Origin: an uncultured Flavobacteriales bacterium
Lineage (GTDB): Bacteria > Bacteroidota > Bacteroidia > Flavobacteriales_D > Crocinitomicaceae
Direction of reading: 5' to 3'
Length of the DNA stretch: 64,000 bases
NCBI GenBank assembly: GCA_937876195.1
Contig: CALEIK010000023.1
Location: 124,001 to 188,000 of the forward strand
In this document: one piece after another, positions 27,462 through 36,322 of the stretch
Position numbering within the stretch: position 1 is the stretch's first letter
Layout of the letters: the number at the start of each line of letters is the position of its first letter
Position numbers and translations under genes: made by a program
Notes under the pieces: generated by a model
Database searches by the model: none
The model's input: the letters and a program-made list of their open reading frames with translations, nothing else
Told to the model about the DNA's origin: nothing

Positions 27462-29843
27462 CTAGTTTTGATCCAAGTTACCAAACTTGTATGAGATCGA
27501 GACGTAAAATCTTCTTGTCAACCACTTATAGTTGGATGCCTGTCTCGCATCTGCCTGATCCAACTCAATTTGAAACATTCGCGTATTAAAGACATCTGTT
27601 ACACGAATTCCAATCGATAATGATTTCTTCTTCAAAAGTCGCTTATCAACGGCCAAATCTACCGAACCTCTTGGTAAAATAACCCCTTGTGGAGTCGTGC
27701 GTGGTGCATTGTAAACGCCATTCAACTGAAAAGTCGCTGATTTTTTCCAGAAATCAATCGCCAAAATATACTTTGCTCCCCAATTAAATCCATCATTGTT
27801 CCAATCGGTTGTTGGATCGCTGTTCGTGTAATCGATGTAGTTTCCATTCACTGAAAGGGTATTTTTCATCCATTTGAATGGCTTATAAATAGCGATGACC
27901 TCGAATCCTGTGCTTTCACTTTTATCAATATTTCCATAGGTTAGAACTGCCGTGTTGTTATCATAAAACACGCGAACACGATTGATTACATCACTGGTCA
28001 TTCTGTGAAACACATTTGTCGAAAAGATCAACTTGGGTTTCGTATACGCATAGCCAAAATCAAATGAATGAATGTATTCAGGCTTTAATAGTGGATTCCC
28101 CATACGAAGATTGAAAGGATCTGCATAACTCGTAAATGGATTCAATTGGCGCGAGTTTGCACGATTAATGCGTTTGCTATAACTTAAACTAAACTGCGAT
28201 ATTTTGTTTGGATCGTATTTAATGTGTGCAGACGGAAATAAATTCAAGTACGAATTAGTTACCTTTTGATTCGACGAAATTAAGTTGGGAACTTGCTCTG
28301 CATATTCACCACGGACTCCAACTTGGTATTTGAATTTTCCCAATTCTTGTCCGAAAACGCCGTACACACTGTACACCATCTCATCGTAACTGTAATCAAA
28401 ATTCGCGAGGGTGTCCTGAAAATATTCATTGGAAATAGTATCTCGAGTCTCCGAAAAAGTCGTGATATCATCTCTTCTAACAATTGCTTTCGCTCCAATT
28501 TCAGATCGGGCGCGAATTTTCTCGTGAATAAAACTTGCATCGGTCTGAACAGTGGTAATCCGTTCGTTCGATTTGTTTTCTAATCGCTGATTCAATTCTT
28601 CCAAACCTGAAGGAGAGCCATCTGTGTTCAAATATTCTTGGTCATAAAACCCTTTCACATTTCCCTTTTCAAACGACTGATTAGCATTTAGCGACCACTC
28701 CCCTTTGCTTTCCTTAAATGTTCTGACATAATTTATGTTTGCATCCAGGTTCTTATTTTCTCTTGGGTCGAATGAATCTCTATTCCACAATTGGTAGACA
28801 TCACCAGCGCCATCAAATAATTCGTTTTCAAGATTGCCTGTACGTTCTCTCCTACCTAGATTACCTGTTCCTGAAATACCTATAACATTGCGCTCATTAA
28901 TGTGGAAATCTGCTCCAACAACCAATGTGTTCGATGATCTTAAGTCCGTCCCTTCTCTGTTCTGTATAAAAAGTGTGGAACTGTCTTCAGCTAGAATTCG
29001 CTCCAGTTCGCTACTGAAATTTCTTGCTCCTTCATAGTAATCCAGGGAATAGTTAAGGCTTAAGTTTACTCGTTTATTTCTATAGTTAACGCCTAAATTT
29101 GCTTGGTATAAATCTCCTGTCGCCGCCGTTGTTGAAACGACACCATTAAAGCCTCTTAATTTATTCTTCTTTAAAACAATATTGATAATTCCCGAAGTTC
29201 CGTCTGGATCATAACGTGCAGAAGGATTGGTCACCACTTCAATGCGCTCTATGGAATTGGCGGGCAAAGCATCAAGTAAGGATTGTCCATCATTTGCAGC
29301 CAACGTACTTGGTCTACCATCGATTAAGATTGTCACATTTCCATCGCCGCGCAAACTAATCTTCCCATCCTGATCCACACTGATCGATGGAATGTTGTTC
29401 AAAATATCATTAACACTCCCGCCTTTTGAGGTTAAATCATCCTCAACAGAATATACTTTTTTATCAATTCCTGCTCGCAGAACATCTAGAGAACCAGCAG
29501 CAACGACCTCATCTAAATTAATTGTTTTGTCCAGCTTCATTTGAACAACACCCAAGTCGATGTTTTTGCTTTCCTCTAAATTGACCAATTGATCAATCGT
29601 TTCCATGCTTGAATAGGTAATCCGTAAAAGGTAACGCTGCTGCTCAATGTTATCAATCAAAAATTTACCTTCAATGTCTGAATAGGCTCCCGTAACAACA
29701 GAAGAATCACTGGGTGACATGACCCGTATGGAAACGTATTCAATGGGATTTCCTTCTCTATCAACAATACTTCCTTGAATCGATTGACCGAAACTTAGCT
29801 GAGCAAAGATGGCGCATACCGCCAGTAAAACAATTCTCATCAT
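27462..29843 (-). CDS. TonB-dependent receptor-like outer membrane beta-barrel protein
   Basis: About 793 residues from the double ATG at 29843/29840 (MMRIVLLAVCAIFAQLSFGQ is the signal peptide). A longer in-frame start at 29867 would run back into the OsmC-like gene and is unlikely. A carboxypeptidase-regulatory-like beta-sandwich (about residues 25-105) is followed by a plug domain (GGSVNDILNNIPSISVDQDGKISLRGDGNVTILIDGRP) and a large C-terminal barrel of the OMP_b-brl_3 kind, ending FYVSISYKFGNLDQN. Such proteins import unknown ligands or serve as other outer membrane barrels; no SusD partner is present. It is last in the marR-osmC-receptor operon, 5 bases after the OsmC-like stop, so it may respond to the same signal. 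Confidence 0.88.
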   Translation of the reverse strand: MMRIVLLAVCAIFAQLSFGQSIQGSIVDREGNPIEYVSIRVMSPSDSSVVTGAYSDIEGKFLIDNIEQQRYLLRITYSSMETIDQLVNLEESKNIDLGVVQMKLDKTINLDEVVAAGSLDVLRAGIDKKVYSVEDDLTSKGGSVNDILNNIPSISVDQDGKISLRGDGNVTILIDGRPSTLAANDGQSLLDALPANSIERIEVVTNPSARYDPDGTSGIINIVLKKNKLRGFNGVVSTTAATGDLYQANLGVNYRNKRVNLSLNYSLDYYEGARNFSSELERILAEDSSTLFIQNREGTDLRSSNTLVVGADFHINERNVIGISGTGNLGRRERTGNLENELFDGAGDVYQLWNRDSFDPRENKNLDANINYVRTFKESKGEWSLNANQSFEKGNVKGFYDQEYLNTDGSPSGLEELNQRLENKSNERITTVQTDASFIHEKIRARSEIGAKAIVRRDDITTFSETRDTISNEYFQDTLANFDYSYDEMVYSVYGVFGQELGKFKYQVGVRGEYAEQVPNLISSNQKVTNSYLNLFPSAHIKYDPNKISQFSLSYSKRINRANSRQLNPFTSYADPFNLRMGNPLLKPEYIHSFDFGYAYTKPKLIFSTNVFHRMTSDVINRVRVFYDNNTAVLTYGNIDKSESTGFEVIAIYKPFKWMKNTLSVNGNYIDYTNSDPTTDWNNDGFNWGAKYILAIDFWKKSATFQLNGVYNAPRTTPQGVILPRGSVDLAVDKRLLKKKSLSIGIRVTDVFNTRMFQIELDQADARQASNYKWLTRRFYVSISYKFGNLDQN

Positions 29844-29847
29844 ACCA

Positions 29848-30225
29848 CTACACCAACTTAAATTCAATTGAATTCCCCAACATCTTTGCTACAGGGCATC
29901 TTGCTGAAACATCAATGAGTCGTTGCGTTTGCGCTTCATCCAAATCTCCAGTAAAAGAAATCGATTTTTCAATCAGTGTTATCTCCGCTTTTTCTCCCAT
30001 CTTCAATGAGATACTAACGTCTTGCACTTCCCAGTCTTTACGACCAGCGTACATCATAATCGTAATAATTTTGCAACTAATCAAAGCTGAAAGCAACAAT
30101 TCTGTTGGTTTTGGACCTAAATCCATCCCACCTACATCCAATGGTTCATCCGATATCCACTCATGTGAGCGAGCTGTATTGTTAACTGTATACTTTTCCT
30201 TTAAGCTACCACTTACTTCTATCAT
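29848..30225 (-). CDS. OsmC-family protein
   Basis: A 125-residue OsmC/Ohr-like thiol protein. Both reactive Cys are present: SALISCKIITIMMYAGRKDW (first) and SARCPVAKMLGNSIEF (second). The N-terminal segment (GMDLGPKPTELLLSAL) matches the YhfA-like branch of the family. Family members reduce organic hydroperoxides, though for YhfA-like ones the substrate is not clear. Its ATG overlaps the marR stop (ATGA), so translation is coupled. This matches the common pattern of a MarR/OhrR-type regulator with an Ohr/OsmC protein. Confidence 0.9.
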   Translation of the reverse strand: MIEVSGSLKEKYTVNNTARSHEWISDEPLDVGGMDLGPKPTELLLSALISCKIITIMMYAGRKDWEVQDVSISLKMGEKAEITLIEKSISFTGDLDEAQTQRLIDVSARCPVAKMLGNSIEFKLV

Positions 30226-30668
30226 ACTTCTCTCAATTTATCCAATAAGTCGCTCAACTGATTCGCCTCTTCGGTGGTCAAACCCGTCGCCATTAAGTCT
30301 TCTTGGAATAATTTCCCATCTATTTGCGCTAAAATATCTAATCCCTTCTCTGTAATCTCTACAAAAACAATGCGTTTATCTTCAGAACATCGCGTACGTT
30401 GAATTAACTCCTTTTCTATAAGCTTATCCATTAAACGCGTCGTATTTGGCGATTTCTCAATCATGCGTTCCTTAATGACTTGCACCGACAAATGTGTTTT
30501 TGCACCTCTCAAAATTCGCAAGACATTGAATTGAGGCATTGACAAGCCAAAGTCAGCCATAAAATTGTTCTGACGATTACTCACAAAATTGGAAGTCACA
30601 CGTAAATTAGCCAACACCCGCTGTTGAGGAGTTTTAAACTTTACATTAAGTAAATCTTCGATTTTCAT
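30222..30668 (-). CDS. MarR-family transcriptional regulator
   Basis: About 148 residues starting at ATG 30668 (MKIEDLLNVKFKTPQQ); an upstream in-frame ATG at 30692 lies inside the promoter. The winged HTH is clear: FGLSMPQFNVLRILRG, then HLSVQVIKERMIEKSPNTTRLMDKLIEKELIQR, and the wing CSEDKRIVFVEITEKG. The only Cys near the wing (Cys in TRCSEDKR) is not at the OhrR sensing position, so it may not be a classical peroxide sensor. It is the first gene of an operon with an OsmC-like protein and an outer membrane receptor. A palindrome TTACCATGGTAA lies just upstream of its -7 box, so it probably represses its own operon. Confidence 0.92.
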   Translation of the reverse strand: MKIEDLLNVKFKTPQQRVLANLRVTSNFVSNRQNNFMADFGLSMPQFNVLRILRGAKTHLSVQVIKERMIEKSPNTTRLMDKLIEKELIQRTRCSEDKRIVFVEITEKGLDILAQIDGKLFQEDLMATGLTTEEANQLSDLLDKLREV

Positions 30669-30672
30669 GGCA

Positions 30673-30697
30673 CAAATATAGGTAATTACCATGGTAA
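30673..30697 (-). promoter_or_regulatory. marR operon promoter and operator
   Basis: On the minus strand TATATTTG (30680-30673) is a perfect -7 box ending 4 bases before the ATG at 30668. Next to it, in the spacer, is GGTAATTACC (30681-30690) and the perfect 12-bp palindrome TTACCATGGTAA (30686-30697); together three TTACC/GGTAA half-sites. No TTG is present at the -33 distance. Bound MarR would block RNA polymerase directly. Confidence 0.7.
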
Positions 30698-30759
30698 GGG
30701 ATTCTAATAAATGTTAAGAATTGTCCAAGTTGAATGTGAAAGCAGCGAAAGACTCACTA

Positions 30760-33243
30760 CTACATCCACTTCAATTTGAAATCCCCGACTACCGGTAATT
30801 CACTGTATGTAATAGGAATGAGCACTTCCCCTGGAAGCAATTGAAAGAAATTCTGCTCGAATTTAACCCCAAACTTTGAGGATGAAATCCATAAATTGTC
30901 TACAAACTTCGTCGTTGAAATTTTCAGTACAGCCGTGTTCGCTTTTGGATTTACAGCTTCAATTGTCAATCTTAGATCATCGGCAGTTGCCTTCTCATAC
31001 TCGACAATTTTGTGCGTATACGTTCGCTCTAACGAGTTACCATTGGCATCGTTCCACTTGAAATGAATGACACAATTTTGCGACAGCGCTTGAACTATTT
31101 GTTCATCCGAGAAATCGATTAAAAAATCACCTGCACCTTTGAACGCATGTTCCGTAACAAATTGATGCAGCTCCACTCCACTGAAATCCTTGATTGATAC
31201 ATTAATTACACAATTGAAATCTTGATTCAGATCATTAACAACATAAAAGTCGCGTTGGATTAAATCGTGGTATTTCGCCACAACAGCGACGTCGAGATAA
31301 TCCTTTTGAATTTCGTACTGCAGCGCCTTCCAGTTCCAGTTGTAGTCTATACTTGACCACGTTGGTGCTGGCCAACAATCATTGATTTGCCAATAAAGCG
31401 TTCCTCTACATCTTGGTGCGTCTACACGGTGTCCCGCCACAGCCATACTTACCGCCTTTGCCTGGGTAAGTTGGGAATAATAGACCATGTCCTCAAAGGA
31501 TTCTGGTTTCCCATACAAGCGTTTGGCATGTTTGAGAATCATGTCATTGCCAACATAACTCTTTTGATGATGTTTCATTACCTCTGAGCCAACATTCCAT
31601 TCCGAAGTATCTGAAAACGTCAACAAGGTTGAATATTCAGGGAAACTTTGGAAACCGTATTCCGCGTTGAATCGTCCGATTTTCTTTCCAAAATCTTCGA
31701 GTGGATCCTTTCCATGCCAAACACCCCAATAATGTTGGGAACCATGGTTGTAGAATTCATCCTTTCCCCAATTACTCAACGGCGATGTATGAATATAAGG
31801 TATCGTTGAAAATTCTTCCACAACTGACGGTGCGACTTCCTTAAAGACACGATCGTAGGATCTTTCAATTTCCTTGGCGCTCTTGCCGTACAACCCATAT
31901 TTTATCTGAAACCCCCAATTTCCCCATGCCACTTCGACTTCGTTGTTTCCATTAAAGAGTACAACACTCGGATGAGCAGCGATTCTTGGAACCTGATAAT
32001 AGAACTCTTTCGTAATGTTGCATACAAAATCATCATCACCTGGATACATGGCACAAGCAAACATAAAGTCCTGCCACACCATTATTCCAAGTTCATCGCA
32101 CTTATTAAAAAACACCTCATCTGGATAATATCCACCACCCCAGACACGCACCATATTGAAATTGGAAGCGGCCATTGTTTCCACCATTTTCTCGATGTCT
32201 TCATCCTTTACTCGAGCAGGAAAAATATCTTGCGGAATGTAGTCTCCTCCCTTGCAGAAAATTGTGCGACCGTTGATCTTAAAGTAGTAGCTTGTACCCC
32301 ATTCATCCTTCTCTTGGACTAGCTCAGAAGTCTTAACTCCAAACTTTAAATCAATAACATTAACTAATTGATTTCCTTTTATTTCTGATAAAACAATCTT
32401 ATCATCATACAAGTACTGATCACCGTGACCTTTTGGCCACCACAGTTGTGGGTTTTCTATTTCTTCCCGTCGCACAAAACGATTTTTCTTGCGCTTGACA
32501 GTTGCTTTCCCAAACAATTTACTGTCCCATTCTAGTGTTTCAATTTCAGGATTAGAAAGTGTGATTTCAAACTCCAGAACGGCCTTGTTTTTATCCACAG
32601 AAATAACGCGCGTCGTTTTCGATACGACACTTCCATGTTTGGAGAAATTAATCTTTGCAGGTTTATTCAACCCAACTGTATTCATGCGCAATGCCCAGTC
32701 CCAACCAAATTGGTATTGTGGTTTTCGTGTATAGGGCGCAATCGCGATATCGTGTTTATCATTGGGCGCTGGAAGGTGATAACTCGCTGTCTCATAAATT
32801 TCCTTGTGATAAAGTACAGGTGGCGTAAAAATTATGGTCAATTCATTTACACCTAATTTCAGGTGATTTCTAAGACGAACGGTATGAGGTATAAACGCAT
32901 TTTGTCCAGTAAAAATCAGCGAATCATTCAAAAAAACCGCTGCATAGGTATCCAACGATGGAAACTCAAGTTCTATGAAATCACTAGCGAACTCCTTTTC
33001 GGATAAAACAAAAATCGATTTAAATTCCCATTGATAATCTTCGATCCATGCAAATTTATCTTCGTTCATTCCAACAAATGGATCTGGTAATTCACCAGTT
33101 GCAATCAACGCTTCTTGCACTGAACCCTTTTCCCCGAGTTCTATCCACTGATTTTTAACTGGATGAAAAATGTTCCATGTCAATTCTTTCTGTGCACTTG
33201 CAGTAAAGCTCAATCCCATCATAATAATCCAAAGAATACGCAT
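30760..33243 (-). CDS. Beta-mannosidase, glycoside hydrolase family 2
   Basis: An 827-residue exported GH2 enzyme, removing terminal beta-1,4-linked mannose from manno-oligosaccharides or glycoprotein glycans. The signal peptide is MRILWIIMMGLSFTASAQ. A jelly-roll sugar-binding domain comes first (about 20-200), then an Ig-like domain, then the catalytic TIM barrel (about 310-640). The acid/base Glu is in LFNGNNEVEVAWGNWG (near 437), and the nucleophile Glu is in GRFNAEYGFQSFP (near 526). Conserved GGDYIPQDIFP and MVRVWGGGYYPDE support the mannosidase branch over galactosidases. There is no T9SS tail, so it is likely periplasmic. It ends with beta-sandwich domains. The asparaginase gene lies directly upstream (3-base gap), suggesting joint turnover of N-glycoproteins. 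Confidence 0.93.
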   Translation of the reverse strand: MRILWIIMMGLSFTASAQKELTWNIFHPVKNQWIELGEKGSVQEALIATGELPDPFVGMNEDKFAWIEDYQWEFKSIFVLSEKEFASDFIELEFPSLDTYAAVFLNDSLIFTGQNAFIPHTVRLRNHLKLGVNELTIIFTPPVLYHKEIYETASYHLPAPNDKHDIAIAPYTRKPQYQFGWDWALRMNTVGLNKPAKINFSKHGSVVSKTTRVISVDKNKAVLEFEITLSNPEIETLEWDSKLFGKATVKRKKNRFVRREEIENPQLWWPKGHGDQYLYDDKIVLSEIKGNQLVNVIDLKFGVKTSELVQEKDEWGTSYYFKINGRTIFCKGGDYIPQDIFPARVKDEDIEKMVETMAASNFNMVRVWGGGYYPDEVFFNKCDELGIMVWQDFMFACAMYPGDDDFVCNITKEFYYQVPRIAAHPSVVLFNGNNEVEVAWGNWGFQIKYGLYGKSAKEIERSYDRVFKEVAPSVVEEFSTIPYIHTSPLSNWGKDEFYNHGSQHYWGVWHGKDPLEDFGKKIGRFNAEYGFQSFPEYSTLLTFSDTSEWNVGSEVMKHHQKSYVGNDMILKHAKRLYGKPESFEDMVYYSQLTQAKAVSMAVAGHRVDAPRCRGTLYWQINDCWPAPTWSSIDYNWNWKALQYEIQKDYLDVAVVAKYHDLIQRDFYVVNDLNQDFNCVINVSIKDFSGVELHQFVTEHAFKGAGDFLIDFSDEQIVQALSQNCVIHFKWNDANGNSLERTYTHKIVEYEKATADDLRLTIEAVNPKANTAVLKISTTKFVDNLWISSSKFGVKFEQNFFQLLPGEVLIPITYSELPVVGDFKLKWM

Positions 33244-33246
33244 CGA

Positions 33247-34248
33247 TTAATCCCAATTTCGGTTAAATTCAGCATCCACCATGGATGTCTTTCCATTTTC
33301 TGTCAATGCAAAATTGAAGCCATTGTAAATCGAGTAACCGCCGTAATTTCCATATTTATCCAATGCCAAAAATCCTACTTGTAAACCTGTTAAATCATCG
33401 TGCTTCGCAATGATCCGCTCACATGCCAACCTACATGCTTCCTTAGGCGATTTACCCTGACGCATGAGTTCAACAACTGTGTGACTTCCAGCAATTCGAA
33501 TAACCGCCTCTCCCAAACCAGTGGCACATGCTGCTCCTACCTCATTATCGACAAACAATCCCGCCCCAATAATCGGTGAATCTCCAAGTCGACCTGGTAA
33601 TTTATAACCCCAGCCACTTGTCGTGCACGCACCGCTTAAATTTCCATCTGCATCCAGTGCCAACATTCCAATCGTATCGTGGTTCTCATGGTTGATAACC
33701 GGCTTTTCAAAAAGCGCCTTGTTCTCCTTTTTCCATTCCTTCCATTCATCCTTTACTTCTTTCAAAGGCGTTTTTACTTTGGGAAAACCATAGGCTTTTG
33801 CAAAATCAGCGGCTCCTTCTCCAACCAACATCACATGCGGTGTGTTTTCCATGATCGTTCGTGCAACAGAAATTGGGTGCTCATACCCTTCCAAATAACC
33901 AACAGCGCCACATCTCGATTTCTCATCCATAATGCATGCATCCAGGGTCAAGTTCCCATCTCGGTCAGGCCGGCCGCCAATACCAACACTTCTATTCGTG
34001 ACATCGGACTCTGTTGTTCTAACCCCTTGCTCAACTGCATCTAATGCCTTTCCCCCAGTCCCCAATACTTTCCATGCATTCTCGTTTGCCGCTATCCCGT
34101 GTTCCCATGTGGACACAACGATAGGTCCTTTTGACTTCCCTTCGAATGAACTCCCGATGAGCGCAGCTGCCTTAGTTGGTTTAACAATACCTAGCGCTGC
34201 TCCAAAAAGTCCAAGCTTGAAAAATGTTCTTCGTTTCAATTCAGTCAT
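33247..34248 (-). CDS. Exported N4-(beta-N-acetylglucosaminyl)-L-asparaginase (Ntn hydrolase)
   Basis: A 333-residue self-cleaving Ntn hydrolase. The Tat-type leader is RRTFFKLGLFGAALGI (residues 6-21). The family signature before the cleavage site is ENHDTIGMLALDADGNLSG, with the catalytic Thr near residue 190; TSGWGYKLPGRLGDSPIIGAG follows, as in aspartylglucosaminidases of F. meningosepticum type. The reaction is hydrolysis of the GlcNAc-Asn bond of N-linked glycopeptides. With the beta-mannosidase on the same strand 3 bases away, this suggests a pair for degrading the beta-mannosyl-chitobiose-Asn core. The end of the mltG gene abuts its start codon with no gap. Confidence 0.93.
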   Translation of the reverse strand: MTELKRRTFFKLGLFGAALGIVKPTKAAALIGSSFEGKSKGPIVVSTWEHGIAANENAWKVLGTGGKALDAVEQGVRTTESDVTNRSVGIGGRPDRDGNLTLDACIMDEKSRCGAVGYLEGYEHPISVARTIMENTPHVMLVGEGAADFAKAYGFPKVKTPLKEVKDEWKEWKKENKALFEKPVINHENHDTIGMLALDADGNLSGACTTSGWGYKLPGRLGDSPIIGAGLFVDNEVGAACATGLGEAVIRIAGSHTVVELMRQGKSPKEACRLACERIIAKHDDLTGLQVGFLALDKYGNYGGYSIYNGFNFALTENGKTSMVDAEFNRNWD

Positions 34249-35316
34249 CTAGTTGTTTTTAGCGCGTAAATATTCTCTTAGCCATACTCTGTATTCAGCT
34301 ACGTTTCTTTCGTGTTGCTCATTTGTCACGGCAAAATTATGCCCTTGCCCTCCAGGCTTTCCACACATAAAAATATAATTCACGTCTGTTGGATTCAACA
34401 CTGCATCTACTACTTCAGCAGGTGGAATGCAAATAGGTCCTGGAGGAAGTCCTGGATATTTATAAGTGTTGTAAGGGCAATCAATCGCCTTGTGTACATT
34501 CAGCAAGCGCTCTACTCCATCTAGCTTGTCTCCCCAGCAAAACCTAAACGTAGGATCAGATTGCAAGAAAATTCCTTGATTGATGCGGTTCAAATAGAGC
34601 TTTGCAATGATGGGCCACTCTTCACTCATTTGCGATTGTTCAGCATAAACGATGCTTGCTACAGTAACAGCTTGTGAAGGAGATGTCAACCCAACAGATT
34701 TGAGTTTCGCATATCGCTCTGCTGTCCAAAATTCTTTAAACCGTTCTGCCATAAATGCGACAAAACCAGCGGCGTCCGTATCAAAATACATAGCATAATC
34801 TTGCGGGATAAACAATGCTGGAATTTGTTCAATGGTAAAGCCATATTTCGCTAGCGTTGCATCACTTTTGATGTATTCAACAATCGATGAGCTGTCTGCG
34901 AGAATGCACTTACTAATATTGGCACCTATGTCTTCAATGGTGTTACAACGATTGAAAACAACGTTCACCTTCACCTCAGCATTCCCTTGTCCCTCTTCGT
35001 TTTTCACAAATCCATTTACGAGATTCGATAATTGAGTTCCAGAAAGAATGATGTATTTTCCTGCAGCGAAATCAGTTGAATCAATTTCATTATCAACCAC
35101 ATAAGACCTGAATTCCTTTCCGTTTTCTATGACACCATTCGCTACAAGTTCTTCAATCAATGAAGACAGCGTTGGCTCCTCCCGAAGCAACAGTTTTACT
35201 TCAGCTGCATTGACGGTTCGTGAATCCTTTTTGAAAAATTGAAGAATGCGATCCCTCTGTAAAAAACCAATCACCAAAGCGACAAGCACAAACAGTACAC
35301 CTATTTTTTTAACCAT
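34249..35316 (-). CDS. mltG: Endolytic murein transglycosylase
   Basis: A 355-residue MltG (YceG-like) protein. One N-terminal membrane helix (IGVLFVLVALVIGFL) anchors it in the inner membrane. A LysM-like segment is followed by the catalytic domain, with the key Glu in VASIVYAEQSQMSEEWPIIA (near residue 226) and LYLNRINQGIFLQSDPT, and the C-terminal PGLPPGPICIPP and FMCGKPGGQGHNF motifs. It cleaves nascent glycan strands and sets their length. The gene overlaps the acetyltransferase upstream by 16 bases, so the minus-strand cluster from dapF (37076) through 33247 is tightly packed. Confidence 0.95.
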   Translation of the reverse strand: MVKKIGVLFVLVALVIGFLQRDRILQFFKKDSRTVNAAEVKLLLREEPTLSSLIEELVANGVIENGKEFRSYVVDNEIDSTDFAAGKYIILSGTQLSNLVNGFVKNEEGQGNAEVKVNVVFNRCNTIEDIGANISKCILADSSSIVEYIKSDATLAKYGFTIEQIPALFIPQDYAMYFDTDAAGFVAFMAERFKEFWTAERYAKLKSVGLTSPSQAVTVASIVYAEQSQMSEEWPIIAKLYLNRINQGIFLQSDPTFRFCWGDKLDGVERLLNVHKAIDCPYNTYKYPGLPPGPICIPPAEVVDAVLNPTDVNYIFMCGKPGGQGHNFAVTNEQHERNVAEYRVWLREYLRAKNN

Positions 35317-35813
35317 TTCTCATAAATTAAGGCTTCAAGATACACACCTTCGTTGAGAAATTTATCATCTGTGATGCCAATTTTTCCAAATCCTTGTTTT
35401 TCAAAGAGACGAATGCTTCCCTGATTGTGCGGGTGAATGATGCATGTTAGTCGAGTTAACCCTAAATTCAACGCTTCCTGTTCAATTAAATTCAATGCTT
35501 GGGATGCAATTCCCTTTCTCCTGTTTAGTTTATCCGCAACCAGCACACCAACAGAAGCTTCCTTTTTCTCAAAATCAATTTCGAATAGGTCCACTGTGCC
35601 AATTAACTCTTCATCTCCCGCAGCGCAAATAATCCATCTCGCCTGCTTTGCGAGTTCTATATTTCTCAATTCTTCAATTAAGCGGACAATATCGTACAAA
35701 GCATACTCGCTTTTGTTATCGCTGGCATCCCAATTATCAGGATTATTTTCCCATTCCATCACTTTTAAAGCGTCAGGAATATCGATTGGGCGAATATAGA
35801 TGGATAAACTCAT
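35301..35813 (-). CDS. GNAT N-acetyltransferase (RimJ/RimL-like)
   Basis: A 170-residue GCN5-related acetyltransferase that would transfer acetyl from acetyl-CoA to an amine. The opening IYIRPIDIPDALKVMEWENNPDNW is the RimJ/RimL/SpeG-like type. Motif A is GVLVADKLNRRKGIASQALN near residues 85-105, and the C-terminal segment HPHNQGSIRLFEKQGFGKIG is typical. The substrate cannot be deduced: spermidine acetyltransferases look similar. The gene overlaps mltG and the unknown protein upstream by a few bases each. Confidence 0.88.
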   Translation of the reverse strand: MSLSIYIRPIDIPDALKVMEWENNPDNWDASDNKSEYALYDIVRLIEELRNIELAKQARWIICAAGDEELIGTVDLFEIDFEKKEASVGVLVADKLNRRKGIASQALNLIEQEALNLGLTRLTCIIHPHNQGSIRLFEKQGFGKIGITDDKFLNEGVYLEALIYEKWLKK

Positions 35814-36322
35814 TGTTTTCTAGAAAGATCTGCGAGCCGCTGGTGTACATCCTTCAACGTGTAAGCTCTAATATGATCAAACCCATCAGGAAGATAAAAT
35901 CCGAATACTTGTTTCAACTGATTTTTACCTTTCAACATCTCAAGAAGTTCACCCAATTGAGAAGCTTCAACCATATCTACAACCCGTTTAATTGGTTCTA
36001 AACAGGTGATTTCATGGGGAATTGTCTTAGTATATTTCAAAAACTCACTCTCTACATCAGAAACATTCAAATTGATTTCCAACTCAACACAAAGTGTAGG
36101 GATTTTCTTTTTATGAATGAGTTCAATAATTGAATCGATTGGAAGATTGACGTCCGTTCCATTTGCCTTTAAACTAAAATAGCTGCCATTCACTGAAAGT
36201 CCAATGTGTGGTGCAATTTTATCTGCGTGCCAAACCCAGAGCAATGCATGCTGCTTATCAATTGGAGTAGTCACACCATCCATGATGCTATCAAACGTAA
36301 ACTCAGAGTTCAATACTTCCAT
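35810..36322 (-). CDS. Unrecognised protein, dapF-mltG operon
   Basis: A 170-residue soluble protein I do not recognise with a function. I chose ATG 36322 (MEVLNSEFTFDSIMDG), because a longer in-frame extension only re-reads the end of dapF in another frame. It has a mixed alpha/beta pattern; notable segments are ALLWVWHADKIAPHIGLSVNGSYFSLKANG, IDSIIELIHKKKIPTLCVELEI and VFGFYLPDGFDHIRAYTLKDVHQRL. No membrane helix or signal peptide is present. It overlaps dapF by 20 bases and the acetyltransferase by 4 bases. Expression with dapF and mltG suggests, but does not prove, a cell-wall related role. Confidence 0.75.
   Translation of the reverse strand: MEVLNSEFTFDSIMDGVTTPIDKQHALLWVWHADKIAPHIGLSVNGSYFSLKANGTDVNLPIDSIIELIHKKKIPTLCVELEINLNVSDVESEFLKYTKTIPHEITCLEPIKRVVDMVEASQLGELLEMLKGKNQLKQVFGFYLPDGFDHIRAYTLKDVHQRLADLSRKQ

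Noticed and set aside
29848..30225. Classical OhrR-Ohr peroxide operon
   Set aside because: The OsmC protein is of the YhfA-like type and the MarR protein lacks a Cys at the OhrR sensing position as far as I can see, so only a general MarR-OsmC pairing is claimed.
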